From: Undaria pinnatifida
Taxonomy: Eukaryota > Sar > Phaeophyceae > Laminariales > Alariaceae
NCBI GenBank assembly: GCA_012845835.1
Contig: JABAKD010000010.1
Span: 11,102,311-11,166,310 of the forward strand
Direction: 5' to 3'
Length of the DNA stretch: 64,000 bases
Of the stretch, positions 1-13,626 are shown piece by piece. Each line of letters begins with the position of its first letter. The stretch's first letter is position 1. A model generated the notes under the pieces. The model ran no database searches, was not told the origin of the DNA, and saw only the letters and a program-made list of their open reading frames with translations. The position numbers were made by a program, and so were the translations under genes.

Positions 1-560
1 AAGCTTGCCCCATTTATTAGTGCAATACTGATTCTATGATCCTGCTGTAGTTCCATATACTTTGTCCCCCAAAACCTGGGTGCAGATCTAAAGGCGGGTT
101 AACCCCTTTACAGTAGTAGGGGTTCCCCAATAAGGCGGTCAGTTTGAGTAAGGCCCGTGCTGTATCCCGATACAAAGGCGGTCGAAATCGCATGACGCCA
201 CTGGGGAATTCCACTGATGACCTCGAATGAATAAAGCACCCCCTCCCCCTTTAAGGCGGCCATATTGCTTTGGAACACCACCGCCTTTCTAGGGGACTCC
301 GTACTGTACAACTGGAAACCCGCTTGTATGGGATATATACTTGGAAATAGTACAGGAAGGGGTTTTGGGGCTCCAAAGGGGTTAGGCCTTGTACTACAGC
401 AGGGGTCCCCCGTAAAGGCGGCGGTGATGTGCCAGAGCGATATAACCGCACTATAAGGAGAAGCCGCCTTATTCGTTCCAGGGTACGAGTGCAATTCCCC
501 AGTCGCGCCAAGCGATTTCGACCGCCTTATATAGGGATACCGCCTTATTGGGGGACCCCT
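1..560. repeat. Composite dispersed repeat (AAGGCGG-rich), copy 1
   Basis: Holds a reverse copy of the TTAACCCC element (about 300-390) and segments such as ATCCCGATACAAAGGCGGTC and ACTGGGGAATT. These recur at 31,690-31,800 and 51,590-51,770. No coding signal; 1-2000 is intron or upstream sequence of the big gene. Confidence 0.55.
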
Positions 561-782
561 ACTGCCCTTGAAGCGTAATCCCACAGCAGTTCTGAGTAGT
601 TTGTTTGTCCCAACAACGTGCGTGCGGTTCTGCTGTTGTTGTTGTTGTTGTTGTTGTTGTTGGCGCTCCTCATCCCCTTCTGCCGCTGCGTCGGGGTGTG
701 GCGAAGCTGTCAGCCGAGAGAGCCTTCTCGTGCGGTTACAACTCGCGACGATTGGCGACACACGTGGACGCCGCTTAACTCT

Positions 783-996
<214 letters not shown>

Positions 997-2000
997 CTAC
1001 CGGTGCTCTCTACCAAACGCGCAAGTAGTGCACACAGCCCGCTGAAAGCGCATCCCGCAGGACTTTGTATCTAGCCTGTTTATAGGTCGAAACCGTTAAC
1101 CTTCCCCCCCCCGCCCCCCCCCCTATCCCACCTCCTCGCCCACCTTCCGTTCCCTTCCTGGCCCAGCCTCTTCTTGGAAATCCCTGCGTTAGCTACATCG
1201 ATCCGCCAACCTTTTTTAATACTGAAATATATGAACCCACACTAGTGTCAGGTGGTTTCGCCCCATAAGGTGGCCGCAATTCTAAAAATGTTCACCTTTC
1301 TACGCTAAGAATCTGTCCTCGCTACCGCGAACCGTTTGTTTCCTCGCCAGGGGTTTACACCGGGGGTTTATTCGGCTTCGCCTCGCAAATTCTCGTGGAA
1401 GCCAGAAGGGCGTGGGGGGCGGGGTGCAGTGCATGGCAGGCTCCCAGACGGCCGGTAGCGGGCTGGTTTTCCTCGGCAGGGCGGGCGTTGCGGCGTTACA
1501 GGTATGCATAGAGAAATGCGGTGACGTGTAGCACCGGGGGGGGGGGGAAGGAATGGGGAAAAGGGGAGGGGGTGTTGTTGATATTCGCGTCGATATGTTG
1601 TGCGGGGTGCAAAAGTTGGGCATCGATAAACTGGGATGAACTCGCGTCTATCGGACGTAAACGTACTTTGTATCACGTAGCAATAACTATGTATAAATGA
1701 CAAGCGTATACCTGTGATGACCCCAGGTTGGTGTTTTAAACCTGCTTCGACCCTGTAACATCTAGACCTTGCTTATCGCTGTGCCTGCCGTTCCTCTCAT
1801 GCAAAACGATTAAAAAAAACAGTCAACATATCGGTAGCAAGACACGTATTATTTTGCATTATAAAAAACGCGCGCATACATGATGCCAAGTATTAACAGC
1901 GTTCACACATTTACACCTGCTTCAACCAGTTTTTTTCTTTTGCCATTCCTCAACAAAAAAAACATGAAACAAAAAAAAAAAACTTGATTTTATTTGTCAG

Positions 2001-2356
2001 GCGGTACGAGTGGACCCGTGGGACAGCCTGGGCTCACTCAGCCACTCTCTCGGGGACGCCGGACCCGTAGTCGCGGTCGCCTGCCACCCGACACGCCCTG
2101 TGGTCGCCGCCTGTCTATCGGACGGCACCATCAGGCTGTGGGACTACCAGGGAGCGGATGGCAGCGGATCGCGATTTTCTGTTGGCAGCGGCAGCGGCGG
2201 CGGTGGGGGCGGCGGGGGCGGGGGGTGGGGCGCGAACGGCGACTCTTCTGGGATGTTGGGGGGCGGGGATAGCTTTCTCAGCGCCCCAGGGGGGGGTTCG
2301 GCGCCGCCGTCCCCTCAGAGGGGTCGGGGATCGAGCAGGACGGGCAAGGAGGAGAA
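2001..2356 (+). CDS. Exon: WD40 repeat of the TTRAY2-like propeller plus Gly/Ser-rich insert
   Basis: Acceptor TTTGTCAG before 2001, donor GTGAGA after 2356; starts in phase 0 and leaves two bases. The product begins AVRVDPWD and carries [19 protein letters not shown] followed by RLWDYQG, a typical WD40 blade. It matches the IVNIACHPRLPVLYVAY segment of plant TWD40-2 as I recall it. The second half is Gly/Ser/Pro-rich low complexity. No ATG is available at the start, so earlier exons lie upstream of the window. Confidence 0.82.
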
Positions 2357-3133
2357 GTGAGAGTTGTTCTCCCTGTGTGGGATGGGTTGTTGCTGCGTTT
2401 TTTCGTGTCGTGTGATGGCGTTTGTGTCTTGGTCTTGTTTTGTCAGGGTTTTTGGTTGCTCCGGCGATGGTGATATTTCTTTCTCGCCGCAGGTCCCATT
2501 TCTTGAGTTGTTTTTGTCGCTGATTTTTTATTTCGTGGACGGTCGGTGGCACCGACGTTCATACTCATTTTGTTTTCCCGCTATCCCCGCTTCGATCGTG
2601 ACCACGCCGAGGCTGGCCTCTGCCTGTTTTCTTCCGTCAGCCCATGTCAATGTTTCGGGCAAACCCGAGCTTCCAAAAAAATGCACCGCGCCCAAACATA
2701 CACATGGACCCTCTCTGTCGAGATGGCTGAAGCCTCTGTTTCGGTCCGCCGCCGACCGAACTTTTATATTCTTCCACTCTGTCCCGAGATATAAGCAGCT
2801 TTGGACATTAGTATTGAAACAAAAACGTTGCCTGTATTTACGGACAGCGTGGTATACGATTCGCCATTTACTCAACCAATGCGCACAAGTTGACCGCAGC
2901 TAAAAAAAAAAACTGCTTCGGGAATTCGTTCCTGGCGACAGCTACTCAGTATTCTTGACGACAGCTACGAATACCCTGCTGCGGGAGTTCCTACAGTAGG
3001 CCGGGGCTACGGTAGGGGAGTCACTGTTGGTTGTTATTGGTGTTGGTGTTGGTGTTGGTGTTGGTGTTGGTGTTGGTGTTGGTGTCGGTGTCGGTGTCGG
3101 TATCGGTGTTGTTGCTGTTGCTGTTGCTGTTGC

Positions 3134-3186
<53 letters not shown>

Positions 3187-6100
3187 CTGTTGCTGTTGCT
3201 GTTGCTGTTGTTGCCGTTGGTGTTTTTGTTGCCGTTGGTGTTGATGTTGGTGTTGGTGTTGGTGTTGGTGGTGTCTGGTGTTGGTTGTTGTCGTTGTGGC
3301 TGTTGTTGTTGATGCTGATGTTGTTGTTGCGCGAGTGACCCCCTTGTTCCTTTGAGGTCTTAAGGTTAAGCGTTCGTGATGTTGTAGTTTTTTGTGGTAT
3401 GAACCGGCAGTAGTAAGGTCTGCTGCGCTGCGCCAAACAAAATAGCCTGTAGTATTTTTGTCAGTGAGGAACGGAGCCGCTCGTGTGGATGGTGGAAACC
3501 CGGTGGTGGAACAAGGAGAATATTATTTGAGGTAGAGAACCGAACCAAGAATAATCTAGCTTTTGTTTCGAGAGAGGAATTTCGGAGGCGTTTTGGTTCA
3601 TAACTCTGTGGTTGAGAGGATTGGCATTGATTGCGTCGGCGGGACAGCACTGGTGGATCGCGTTAGCGGCTGTACCAAGTGGATACAGCACGGGACGGTG
3701 CTGGCAGACAGGCCGAACACGCGAGCAGACAGTCGTGCTGTTGCTGGTAGCTAGCCGGCCGCTGCGAGGCCAGGTATTCGTGATTTCCACTGGTGTGGAT
3801 GGTGAAAACCCGGTAGTGCAAAACGGGGTAAGTCATGACATCCGTACACTTGGTCTATCGTGCTGCGCGAGTTCCGATAATGCTATCATGACAGTTACAA
3901 GTATCCTGCTACGCGAGTTCCTATATAGCGACGAGTCATCCCTCTATAGTGCGGTAGGTGTTGCGCTTTTTGGGGTCAATTTTTTTTTTTTCTGGCCGGT
4001 TTGAGCTAGATTCTCAAAGTGAGGAACTACTGGTTTAGTCTGATATGTGCTTTTAAACGGGGTATTTTTTTTGGGGGGGGGGGCTGTTGATAGCGCGTAT
4101 GACTTGTTGGTCAGATTGCGCGAACGAACGCCTTGGCAGTCATTGTTTCGGGTGGGATATTGAGCTCTGCTCCTCGTGCAGTCATTGTTAATCTTCTGCT
4201 GCACCCCTATCGTGGGATGACTTCGAGACAGCCAGATTATTCTTGACAGCTGCAAATATTCCAGAACTTTTCACGGTTCATGACCCGACCCGCGGGCCGG
4301 GTCATTAGGTTTTTAGACTCTCGCGGATCGGGCCGGGACGTCTCACGGGACGGTTCGGTTCGGGTCAGGAGGTTTTGAAGTCTCACGGGTTGGGTCAGGT
4401 ACGGGCCGGATCACCCTGGCTCGACCCGACCCGACCCGACCCGACCCGCGAGAGCTGATCTGACCCGTAAAAATCCATGAAATATTCCTGCTGCGCGGAT
4501 CCCCAGCGACAGGTATTCTCTCTTATTTTTTGTCACTGTGCTTGTCATATTTTTTCACGGCGTTGTGTGTGCCGGTCGCAGGATTCCCCTCAAGCCCCGC
4601 CTGGAAGGGAAGCTTTCGCGAATCGCGACGCTCTCGGCGCAGGGCACGCCGTGGGTGGTCCCCGCACCGGAAATTCTCGCCGGGGGTTTCCAATCGGTGG
4701 CGTTCCACCCTGCACGGTGAGAGGGGATGGTAGCAGGTTGGGTCGAGAGAGTCCTCGCGTTGCGAATATCACACTGCTTCACTGCATTTTACACCGCACC
4801 ACTGCGTAAACGTGTTATATAAAGGACTCCTTTACTGCGTTTGTGTACGAAGTATCGTTAGCTCCATGTTTAGAAACTATAAAATGTAACATGAACACAT
4901 TACAGATTCTGCTTTGGGAATGTCTACCGCGACAGCTGGCTATGGCGTGAACGGGAGAAAAGAGAGGAGGGAGGGAGGAGGGGGGGGGGAGGGGGGGGGT
5001 GCAGAGATCCCTTTCCTCGTCTTCTCGGATATAAAAAAATGCCGCTTTTTCTTGTTTGCATCTCGTCGGCGTATGGCACTTGAACTGTAACAGAAATCCC
5101 GCTTCATCGGAATGGGTGGCATCGACCCGCCTATCCCACGTATATATGAGTACGACCGAAACGCGAGCTGCTATTTATTATCCGCACGAGAAAATAGGGA
5201 CCCCTTTCGAGTTGCCTGATGCGTCCGCTTACCACTAACACCGCGCAAGTTGACGGCAGTTACGGATACCCTGCTGCGCGAGCTCCTAGCGACAGATCTG
5301 TGCTATCTTATGCGCGCGCCGGGTGACAAATGTCTGTCCCGAGCTTTCCACCGCGTTTTTTCCTTCCTTTTTTGTGTCGTGTCATCCGCACGCCTGCCTG
5401 CACACTGAATGGGCGGCAACCCGACCATGACAGACCCCTGTCTGCTACCCTTGCCTTACGTCAGGGAATGGCTGTGCGCGTGTTCCGCTCCGGGTCTGGT
5501 CGGAGTTTGGAATCTAGAAGGCGTTGTCGGGGGGAGATCGCGGCTGTCAGTGGACGGCGATGCTGGCGAGGGTTCGGGCCCAGGGTAAGCAGTCCTGGTG
5601 TAACAGCAAAAACAATAAAAAACGCCAGCTGTGATGTTCTCCCGATCGTTCGATACTCGACTTTGCAAGCTGCGTAGTGCTATTGAATGTTTTCTTGAGG
5701 TGGGAGGTTTTTTTTCTTTTCTTGGTTTGACGGGTGTTTTTATTTTTTCCGCTTGCCCATGGCTTGCAGATATGTCCGTTGTTTTTGTGCGGGCGCGGCG
5801 TCAACTTTAGATGCCCTGCGACTAAAAACGTGCTAATCAGAGACAACTATTTGTGAGTACGTTTCGGTTTGTTCGTCCCGCTCGGTCTCGAAATGGATGC
5901 GTGGTTAACGTTCAAACGACTGCTGCGTAGTGCTATTGAATGTTTTCTTGAGGTGGGAGGTTTTTTTTCTTTTCTTGGTTTGACGGGTGTTTTTATTTTT
6001 TCCGCTTGCCCATGGCTTGCAGATATGTCCGTTGTTTTTGTGCGGGCGCGGCGTCAACTTTAGATGCCCTGCGACTAAAAACGTGCTAATCAGAGACAAC

Positions 6101-6638
6101 TATTTGTGAGTACGTTTCGGTTTGTTCGTCCCGCTCGGTCTCGAAATGGATGCGTGGTTAACGTTCAAACGACTAAAGCAAGCACCAAATAAGTACGCCC
6201 CCCCCCCCACACCCCGCCTGCTCGCTTCCCCCTTTCTATCCCATTTTTTCGTGTCTGATGCCTGTCCCGGGAAGATCTCACGGATCGCTCACACTGGTTC
6301 GGCCGTTTGCCGCCCGTGTCATAGCGCCGGCTGACAGCGATGCGGCGTTGTCGGGCGCTAACGGTGCGGACCCAGGAAACGCCTCCACGGTTACGGGCGG
6401 GGCTGCGTCCCTCGCACCCCCGGACCAGACTGTGAGTACATGGTGTGATAGCACTCGCAAATCGTGTATTTTGTATACGTACCAGGTACATCGTTTTCTT
6501 TTTGTTGCTGATGTTGGTGATGATGGTGTTGGTGTTGGTGTTGGTGGATGTGGTTGCTGTTGTTGTTGTTGTTGTTGTTCTTGTTCTTGTTCTTGTTGTT
6601 CTTGTTGTTCTTGTTGTTCTTGTTCTTATTGTTGTCGT

Positions 6639-6703
<65 letters not shown>

Positions 6704-9700
6704 TTGCTGTTGTTGTTGCTGTTGTTACTGTTTGCACTGTTGCTGTTGTCGTTGTTCCAACATCGGAATACAACCGAACGTTTCTGCCACTCACCGCAGT
6801 TTCGTGCAGCGTGAGTACCTGTCTGTCGATCCTACGACGGGCGTGATGGTGGCAATAAGAGTGCCGACAGCAGCGCGGTACACACGACGGTTTAACTGAC
6901 CACCAAGACCTTGGCATATGTTGCTCCAGTTTCTGATGTGGAAGAAGCAATCGCCTGACGGGGGGATTCCGAAGCTGTGTCATGGCGGTTCGGGCTGGTC
7001 GCAAAGGTCACTGACACTTGTAGCGATGATTTGTCTCTTTTCCGGCCTAGAAGGCGGTAGTTTGTTTTTTAATGCATTGTCCGGCACCCCAATCTCTCAT
7101 TTTCCTGCCTGCAAGGCGGCACTCGTACCTGCATTAGGACCACGTGCGGCTTGCGCGCGTGTATGGTTTCCTTGGTCTGGCCTACGACCACGGGCTCATG
7201 GAAAGGGTTCATGTTTAGGTCGGTATAATCTGGGTCTTGTGTGGTACCTGTCTTTAACGGTACACGACAGAAATGCGGCGCAACCTGAGATAATGCGGTG
7301 GACCCTAAACCAATAAGCTTCAACACATGTAGAGAATCTATGCAAGCGCAATCTTCTGGCAGTTGAACGCTACAGCAATAACTACTCTGCACGTCGGCTT
7401 GGATACAGAAGGTTCATTCTGCCTGGGCTATGACCACGCCGCTTAACCCCTTCGAGCCCCAAAATACCTCCCTATACTAACCCCAAAACGCCTTCCTATA
7501 CTAATTCCAAGTGATTTGTCCCCAAGAATGGGTTTCCAGCTGTAAAGGCGTTAATAAGACCGAGTTCCATGATCGAATTATTTTGGATCCCACCTCTTCT
7601 CTTGGCACTTTTTTTCTCCAGATGCCTGCCTTTTTTTAATAAGCTATTTAAAAACGTCAGCTGTGAGTTCGATAAATGTATAAGGGCCGATGCATCTTTG
7701 CACCTTTTGTGTCGTAACTCAGATCTGAAGAGACGTAGCAGGCACTCCTATGACTACTGCTTGTGGCACCGCTAATTTTGCGCAAAAAAAAAAACATGAT
7801 GAATGGTGCTGATTGATTGGAATTGCCATTTCGGGTACAGGTTTTACCGTCCCCTGGATCTCACAGCCCCTGTTCACGCTCCGCGGCGCCAGTTCATCGC
7901 TGGCACTGCCGAGGGTGTTGTAGCGGCAGAACCCGAACGAGGAAAACCTTGGCTAGGAATCGCCGTCGTCCCACAAAGATGGAGACGGATAAGCAGAACG
8001 TCGAAAGTAACCAGGACAGTACAGAACAGAACGATGTGGGGGATTTTCTCCCTCAGGTACTGTCCACGTACTTGTCAGAGGTACCTGGTTGCGGTTGTGG
8101 TTGTGTTTGTTTTTGTTGTTTTTTTTGTTTCTTGTTTCCTGCTTGCTTTGTATCGATAGAGAACCACCGTCGTCCCACGATTATAACGAGATGGATATGC
8201 AGAACGTTGAAAGTTAACAAACGACAACACAGAACAGAACCACGTGGAAAGCGATGTACCTCGGGAACTGTGCTGCGTCTCTGGTACGGTACTGTCCTGC
8301 ACCTCTGGTGTAAATACATGGTTGGGGTTTTTGATCGTTTTTTTTTTTTCTCGTGGTTGTTTTGTAGGAGACTGCGATACTAGGCGTCTGTTTCTCCGCG
8401 TCAGCCTGTCTGTGTCGCGGGCAGGCTGGAGGAGTTGCTGGGGTGCTTGTCGACCGTTCGCCTCGAGATCACATCCTTTGCGTTATCACAGCCGTGCGAG
8501 CACATGTGTTTTTTGTGTTTTTTGTCTGCTTTTGTTTTTGTTTTTGTTCACCTCTTGTGTTTTTCTTCTTTTTGTATTTCGAAACGCGCGCACGGAAAGC
8601 AGGCTGCAGTAACCTGCGTGTTCCTCGCCTCGGAACCGATCGTCATGGTGGGACTGTCGGCCGGCGGGGGGGCGGTGGCCAAAACAGGAGGCAAAGCTAG
8701 CACCCAAGGGTAAGAGGGAACCCTATCGATGCACAACGGTGGCTTGTGTTTGTTGTGGTCGCTGATGTAGTACCTTGTACTCCATAGAGCTCGCTTTTGT
8801 CTTGCCAACGTGTTCTATCGTAGCCCCATATAGACACTATCGACTCACAGCAGTAGGTGCGGTTCTCGTTTTCGCCAATGTACTACTACGTAGCGCGTTT
8901 TCCTCTCTCGTATGATACCTCGTGCTCTCGCGCTCGCTGTTTTGGTACTAAGGGCACTACGTAGAGCGCATTTTTCCCCTGTGTTTTGTTTTGTTTTGTC
9001 GTATCCGCCGCGCACCCCCTCTCGGGGTCCTTTAAACACGGGGTAGTTACGAGCTGTAGGTACGTGTTATCTGCAGTCTCTCCGACGCGCGCTACGATAC
9101 AGTGCACCACTTTTTTTCTGACGTTTCCTCAGTTTGGGAGCTTAACCCCTTTAGAGCCCCCGAACCCCTCCCTATGCTAAATCCAAGTAATTTTGTCCCC
9201 AAAAACGGGTTTCCAGTTGTAAAGGGGTTAAGACCTCCCCCAAACACTGTTCTGTCCAATAGATAAAACTGCTACCGGATGAAAAATCCCCTAGGTACAC
9301 GACGAGAATCATTGCAAAAAAAAACTATTTTCCGACGATTTTGGGTTAAGGAGCCCCGTCTTTCAGAAACCAGGTACACGACGAGGGTCATTGCGAAAAA
9401 AACCCAACTATTGTCCGACGTTTTTGGTTTAAGAAGCCCCGTCTTTCAGAAACCAGGTACACGACGAGGGTCATTGCGAAAAAAACCCAACTATTGTCCG
9501 ACGTTTTTGGTTTAAGAAGCCACGTCTTTCAGAAACCAGGTACACGACGATGAAGAATCATGCAAAAAAATGGCCTATTATTTTTTTATTTTCCGACGAT
9601 TTTGGGTTAAGGAGCCCCGTCTTACAGAAAACATTTCACACGAGAACGGCTACCTCGATCGTAGCCCGAGACCTCCACGCTCTCTGACGAAACCGAAGGT

Positions 9701-12700
9701 TGCGGTGGTAAGTCCAGAGGTCCGCCTGATTTTTTCGGAGGCTCAAATTGCTTGAGAAGCTCCAGACCCCACCCGCGACTCGGATAGTGCTCGCTCCGTC
9801 CGATAGTGAGCAATCGAAATGGGCTACTGTAGGTGTACAGGAACGTTTATATCAGGAAAGATAAATGGGCCCCTTCGAAGATGTTAGATGATTTGTTCAC
9901 TCAGAATTTCTTGGCTCCGAAAGCGCCACATGATGAGCAAACGGAATGGAACCAGGTGTACGGAAACCATACCAGGAAAAGTAAACGGGCCTTCAAAGAT
10001 GTTGGACGGTTGATTTCCTCGGCTGAGGAGTCGGATCACTCAGAAAATATTTCGGCCCAAGAATAACCACCTCTACCGTAGCTCGCATGCAAAGAAGCGC
10101 ATTCGCGTCTGTGAAAAAAACGTTTTGGTGGGTGCTCTGTGCTGTGTGCTGTGTACGCGCGAAGGGGCGCTGCCGTACCGCTTCCTCATCACTGTTCTCG
10201 GCGCCCCTTCCCGCGACTGCTTCGTACACCAACACCCCTCGATGCCCTCGGCCGCCGTCATCTCTATCTCTCTCTCTGTCCTCCCCCCTCTATGGTCATA
10301 AGACGACGGCCATGCGTGCTGTGATTTCACTCTCCCCCGCCCCCAGTATGACCTAAGGACTAAGACCTACCAGGTACAGACTATCGCATTTATTACACTC
10401 CTGTCTCGTTTGTCTCTCTATCCCCCTCTCGCCCCTCCCGCCTTCTCTCTTTGACTTTGACCCTTTTCTGTATATTCCAGCCTCCAGCCTACAAAGGGTG
10501 CCGACCCAACAACGCCCAGCAGCCGCCTCGTGCTGCTGAGCCTTCTCGACGCCACCCTTCCCGTCCTCTACTCCGTGATCGCCCCACACTCTATCGCGGC
10601 CCTGTGCGTCGAGCCGCGCAGCGGTAGAGTCTTCGCGACAAGAGCTGTCGCCGTTGCCTCCACCGACCCGACCAACAGCGCAAATGCTACCACGGGTAGC
10701 GGAAGCACCCGCGCCGGTTGGCCGGCAGGTAAAGGGGCTGGCTCGCCGGCCTCTGGAGGAAGCGACGGTGCTGGCGCCGCGTCGTACGGGTTTGGAGGGT
10801 GGACGGCGGGGGGCGGTGTGGGAGGGGATGGGGGTGAAGGTGGTGGTGGTGGCGGTGTTGACAGTGGTGGGGGAGTGGTGAGCGTGTTGGCCTTGGCTAG
10901 CGGGAGCTTTCTGGATCGTGGTCCTTTGAGGTGAGGGTTCAGGGTTAGGGTTAATACGAGGTCGCCCTAGATTTCGATGCCACGTTTTTTTTTTCTCAAG
11001 TGGAAATGCATTTTGAGCTTCCCCCCCCCCCCCTCCCCCGGGGTTTTCGGCTTTCGTTTCGGGTTGTTTTCCAACAGCTTGCCGAGGACCCCTACTACTG
11101 CCGCTTTTCTTTCAGTGAGGATGCCTCTGTAGCAATTGTTTTAAGCGCGTTGTGACCTGCTGTCGCAGCTTGCCGGGGATCCCTATTCGTACTGCCCCTT
11201 CTTCCTTCCCCCCCCCCCCCCGGCTCCCCACCCCTCTTGTCTTCTTTGCAAGGTGTTCAACGAAAACCATCGTACCTGGTACCGGTATATATCTATTGTC
11301 ATTCGCGCTTTTCGGCTTGTTTTCGCCGCTTGCCGGTGACCTCTGCGTGCATGCCCCCGCATCGCTTCTCTTCTGGTCTCATGCCTTTTGTCTTTCCTTG
11401 CAGGGTGTTTACCCTCGTAGCAATGTTTTTTCGCGTTTGGGCACCCTCACAGCAATTGTCCCTCGCGTTTCGGCTTGCTCTCGCCGGTTGCCGAGGACCC
11501 CTGCTCCCCCCCGCACCGTTTTCTCCCCCGCCCCCTCCCAACGCCTTTTGTGCTGCGTGCAGGGTGCTCAACACTACAATGGAAGTACCGCCAACAGTTT
11601 TCTTGGAAGGCGTTATGGGAGGGCCGAGATCCCGGGACAGCGGGCGGGGTCAGAAGCAACAGCAAGAGCAACAACCTTTGATATCGCTTCCTCTTCAGGC
11701 GAGTCTTGGGGTCGTTCCCCCTGCGGATAGCGCTCGTTTTTTTTGTTTGTCTTTTGCTGTGTGACTGACAGCGTTTTGCATTGTTACTGCCGTCGGCGCC
11801 AAGGACTTCGAGGAGGTCATGAGCCGGCCCGAGGAGGTCATGACCCGGCCCGCGGGTCGGACCTGGAGTTGTTGAAAATGTTACGGATCGAGTCGGGTCG
11901 GGCCCGGAGGTGTTGGTCATGTTACGGGTCGACTGGGGTCGAGTGGGGATGGGGTTACTCTGACCCGACCCGACCCGCGAGAAGGGATCCGACCCGTGAG
12001 AGTCCCCGAGTAATTCCGGGGGACCTTAAAAAAATCAGAACCCTCGATATAGCGATATATTAAAAAAGCCAATGCAGTAGACTAGTCTGTACTGTAGGCC
12101 TATCCCTATCAATCGACAAGGGAAGTGTCGTTCCGCTCGTGTGCTCCGTTATAGTAGTCGCGGAGCTATGCACGTGAGACGCTTGATACCTCGAGAGTGA
12201 TCCGTCACTGCGTCGTCCGATCCTTGTTGTCCAACCGTCGGTAGGACCCCCCCCACCCCCCCCCAGCATCATTCGTACAAGTTTTTAATTCGCCGGTTTT
12301 TGAAAAAAAATGAAATTTTGAAGAAATATGTTGCATTCTTCTGTTTTTGCTACGCCACATTTGGTCCTATGTATTATTTATTTAATTTACGCTGTAGCTG
12401 TGTAACAAGGGTTCACTGCATCTGCTCTTTCTTTGCTCAACAAACGCCTGTGTTTTGCGCGCGACTACGTGGTAAAGCCCGGGGGCATGTGACGGCCGCG
12501 CTCCGAGGCGAAGACGTCTTCAAATTACTGATCTCGAAATTAACTGAAACAATGTATGCAAGCGGTGTCTTTATATTGGCATATCACTACACCAGCAAGC
12601 GAAGTTTACGTGTTATGGTCGTAGCAAAACTCGTAATCTCGCCGCCCTTTTATTTTATACAAATATTTCAAAGACGTCAGCCGTGAGTTCGACGAATTTC

Positions 12701-13592
12701 GGGTCAATACAAAGCGGTGTCTTTATATTGGCGTATCACTACACCAGCAAGCGAAGTTTACGTGTTATGGTCGTAGCAAAACTCGTAAATCTCGCCGCCC
12801 TTTTATTTGTACTCCAATGCTAAGAAAACGATACCCAAGTGTGCTCATGAGTAGTTCAGTTCACACCAATCGGATACGTGTGGGTCTCGAAGTCCATACT
12901 CCAACACGCCCCCTTGATGATAAATCAGTGGCTAGAGGAGTATTTACCAGAGCTTTTCACGGGTCAGGTCAGTTCTCGCGGGTCGGATCAGGTCGGGGTG
13001 ATCAGACCCGACCTGATCCAACCCGTGAGACTTCGAAACCTCCTGACTCGAACCGAACCGTCCCGTCAGATCTCCCGACCCGACCCGACTCAACTCGCAT
13101 GTTTAGAAACCTACTGACCCGGCTCGCGGGTCGGGTTATGACCCGTGAAAAGCCCTGGTATTTTACCCCATATCACACCAAGATTACACACCCTAGCACC
13201 CCTCAGACGGTTTTGGAGGAGGCTTTTCTCGACAGCGGGGACAGTGCGAACGCCGATCGACGCGTCTACGGAAAAAATCTTGACGAAATGACCTCCCAAA
13301 GCCGCCATTTTCGGTTGGTTTTGTGTCTCCCTGGTTTTAGAGAATAAAATTGGCTCTGAAAATCGTCCAAGGGTGGTGTGTCATCCCATTTCCAACTGTT
13401 ATCCTAATTTAGCTCCGAGTGTTTTTGTCCTCATGTCGGGACTGCGGTGCTAAAAGGGTTGAACACTTGTCACATATATACGGTCACCCGTTTAGTGCTG
13501 AAAAAAATGACCCCCAAGTTTTATTTTCAACCAGTTTTATCACCCGTTCAGTGCTGAAAAAATGACCTCCAAGTTTTATTTTCAAGCAGTTT

Positions 13593-13626
<34 letters not shown>

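Noticed and set aside
7850-8015. Possible exon [18 protein letters not shown] and onward
   Set aside because: Good acceptor and open frame, but out of phase with both neighbours and overlapping a direct repeat; D and E exons already join in phase 0.
10935-10955. GGGTTAGGGTTA telomere-like motif
   Set aside because: Only two units; chance-level in G/T-rich introns.
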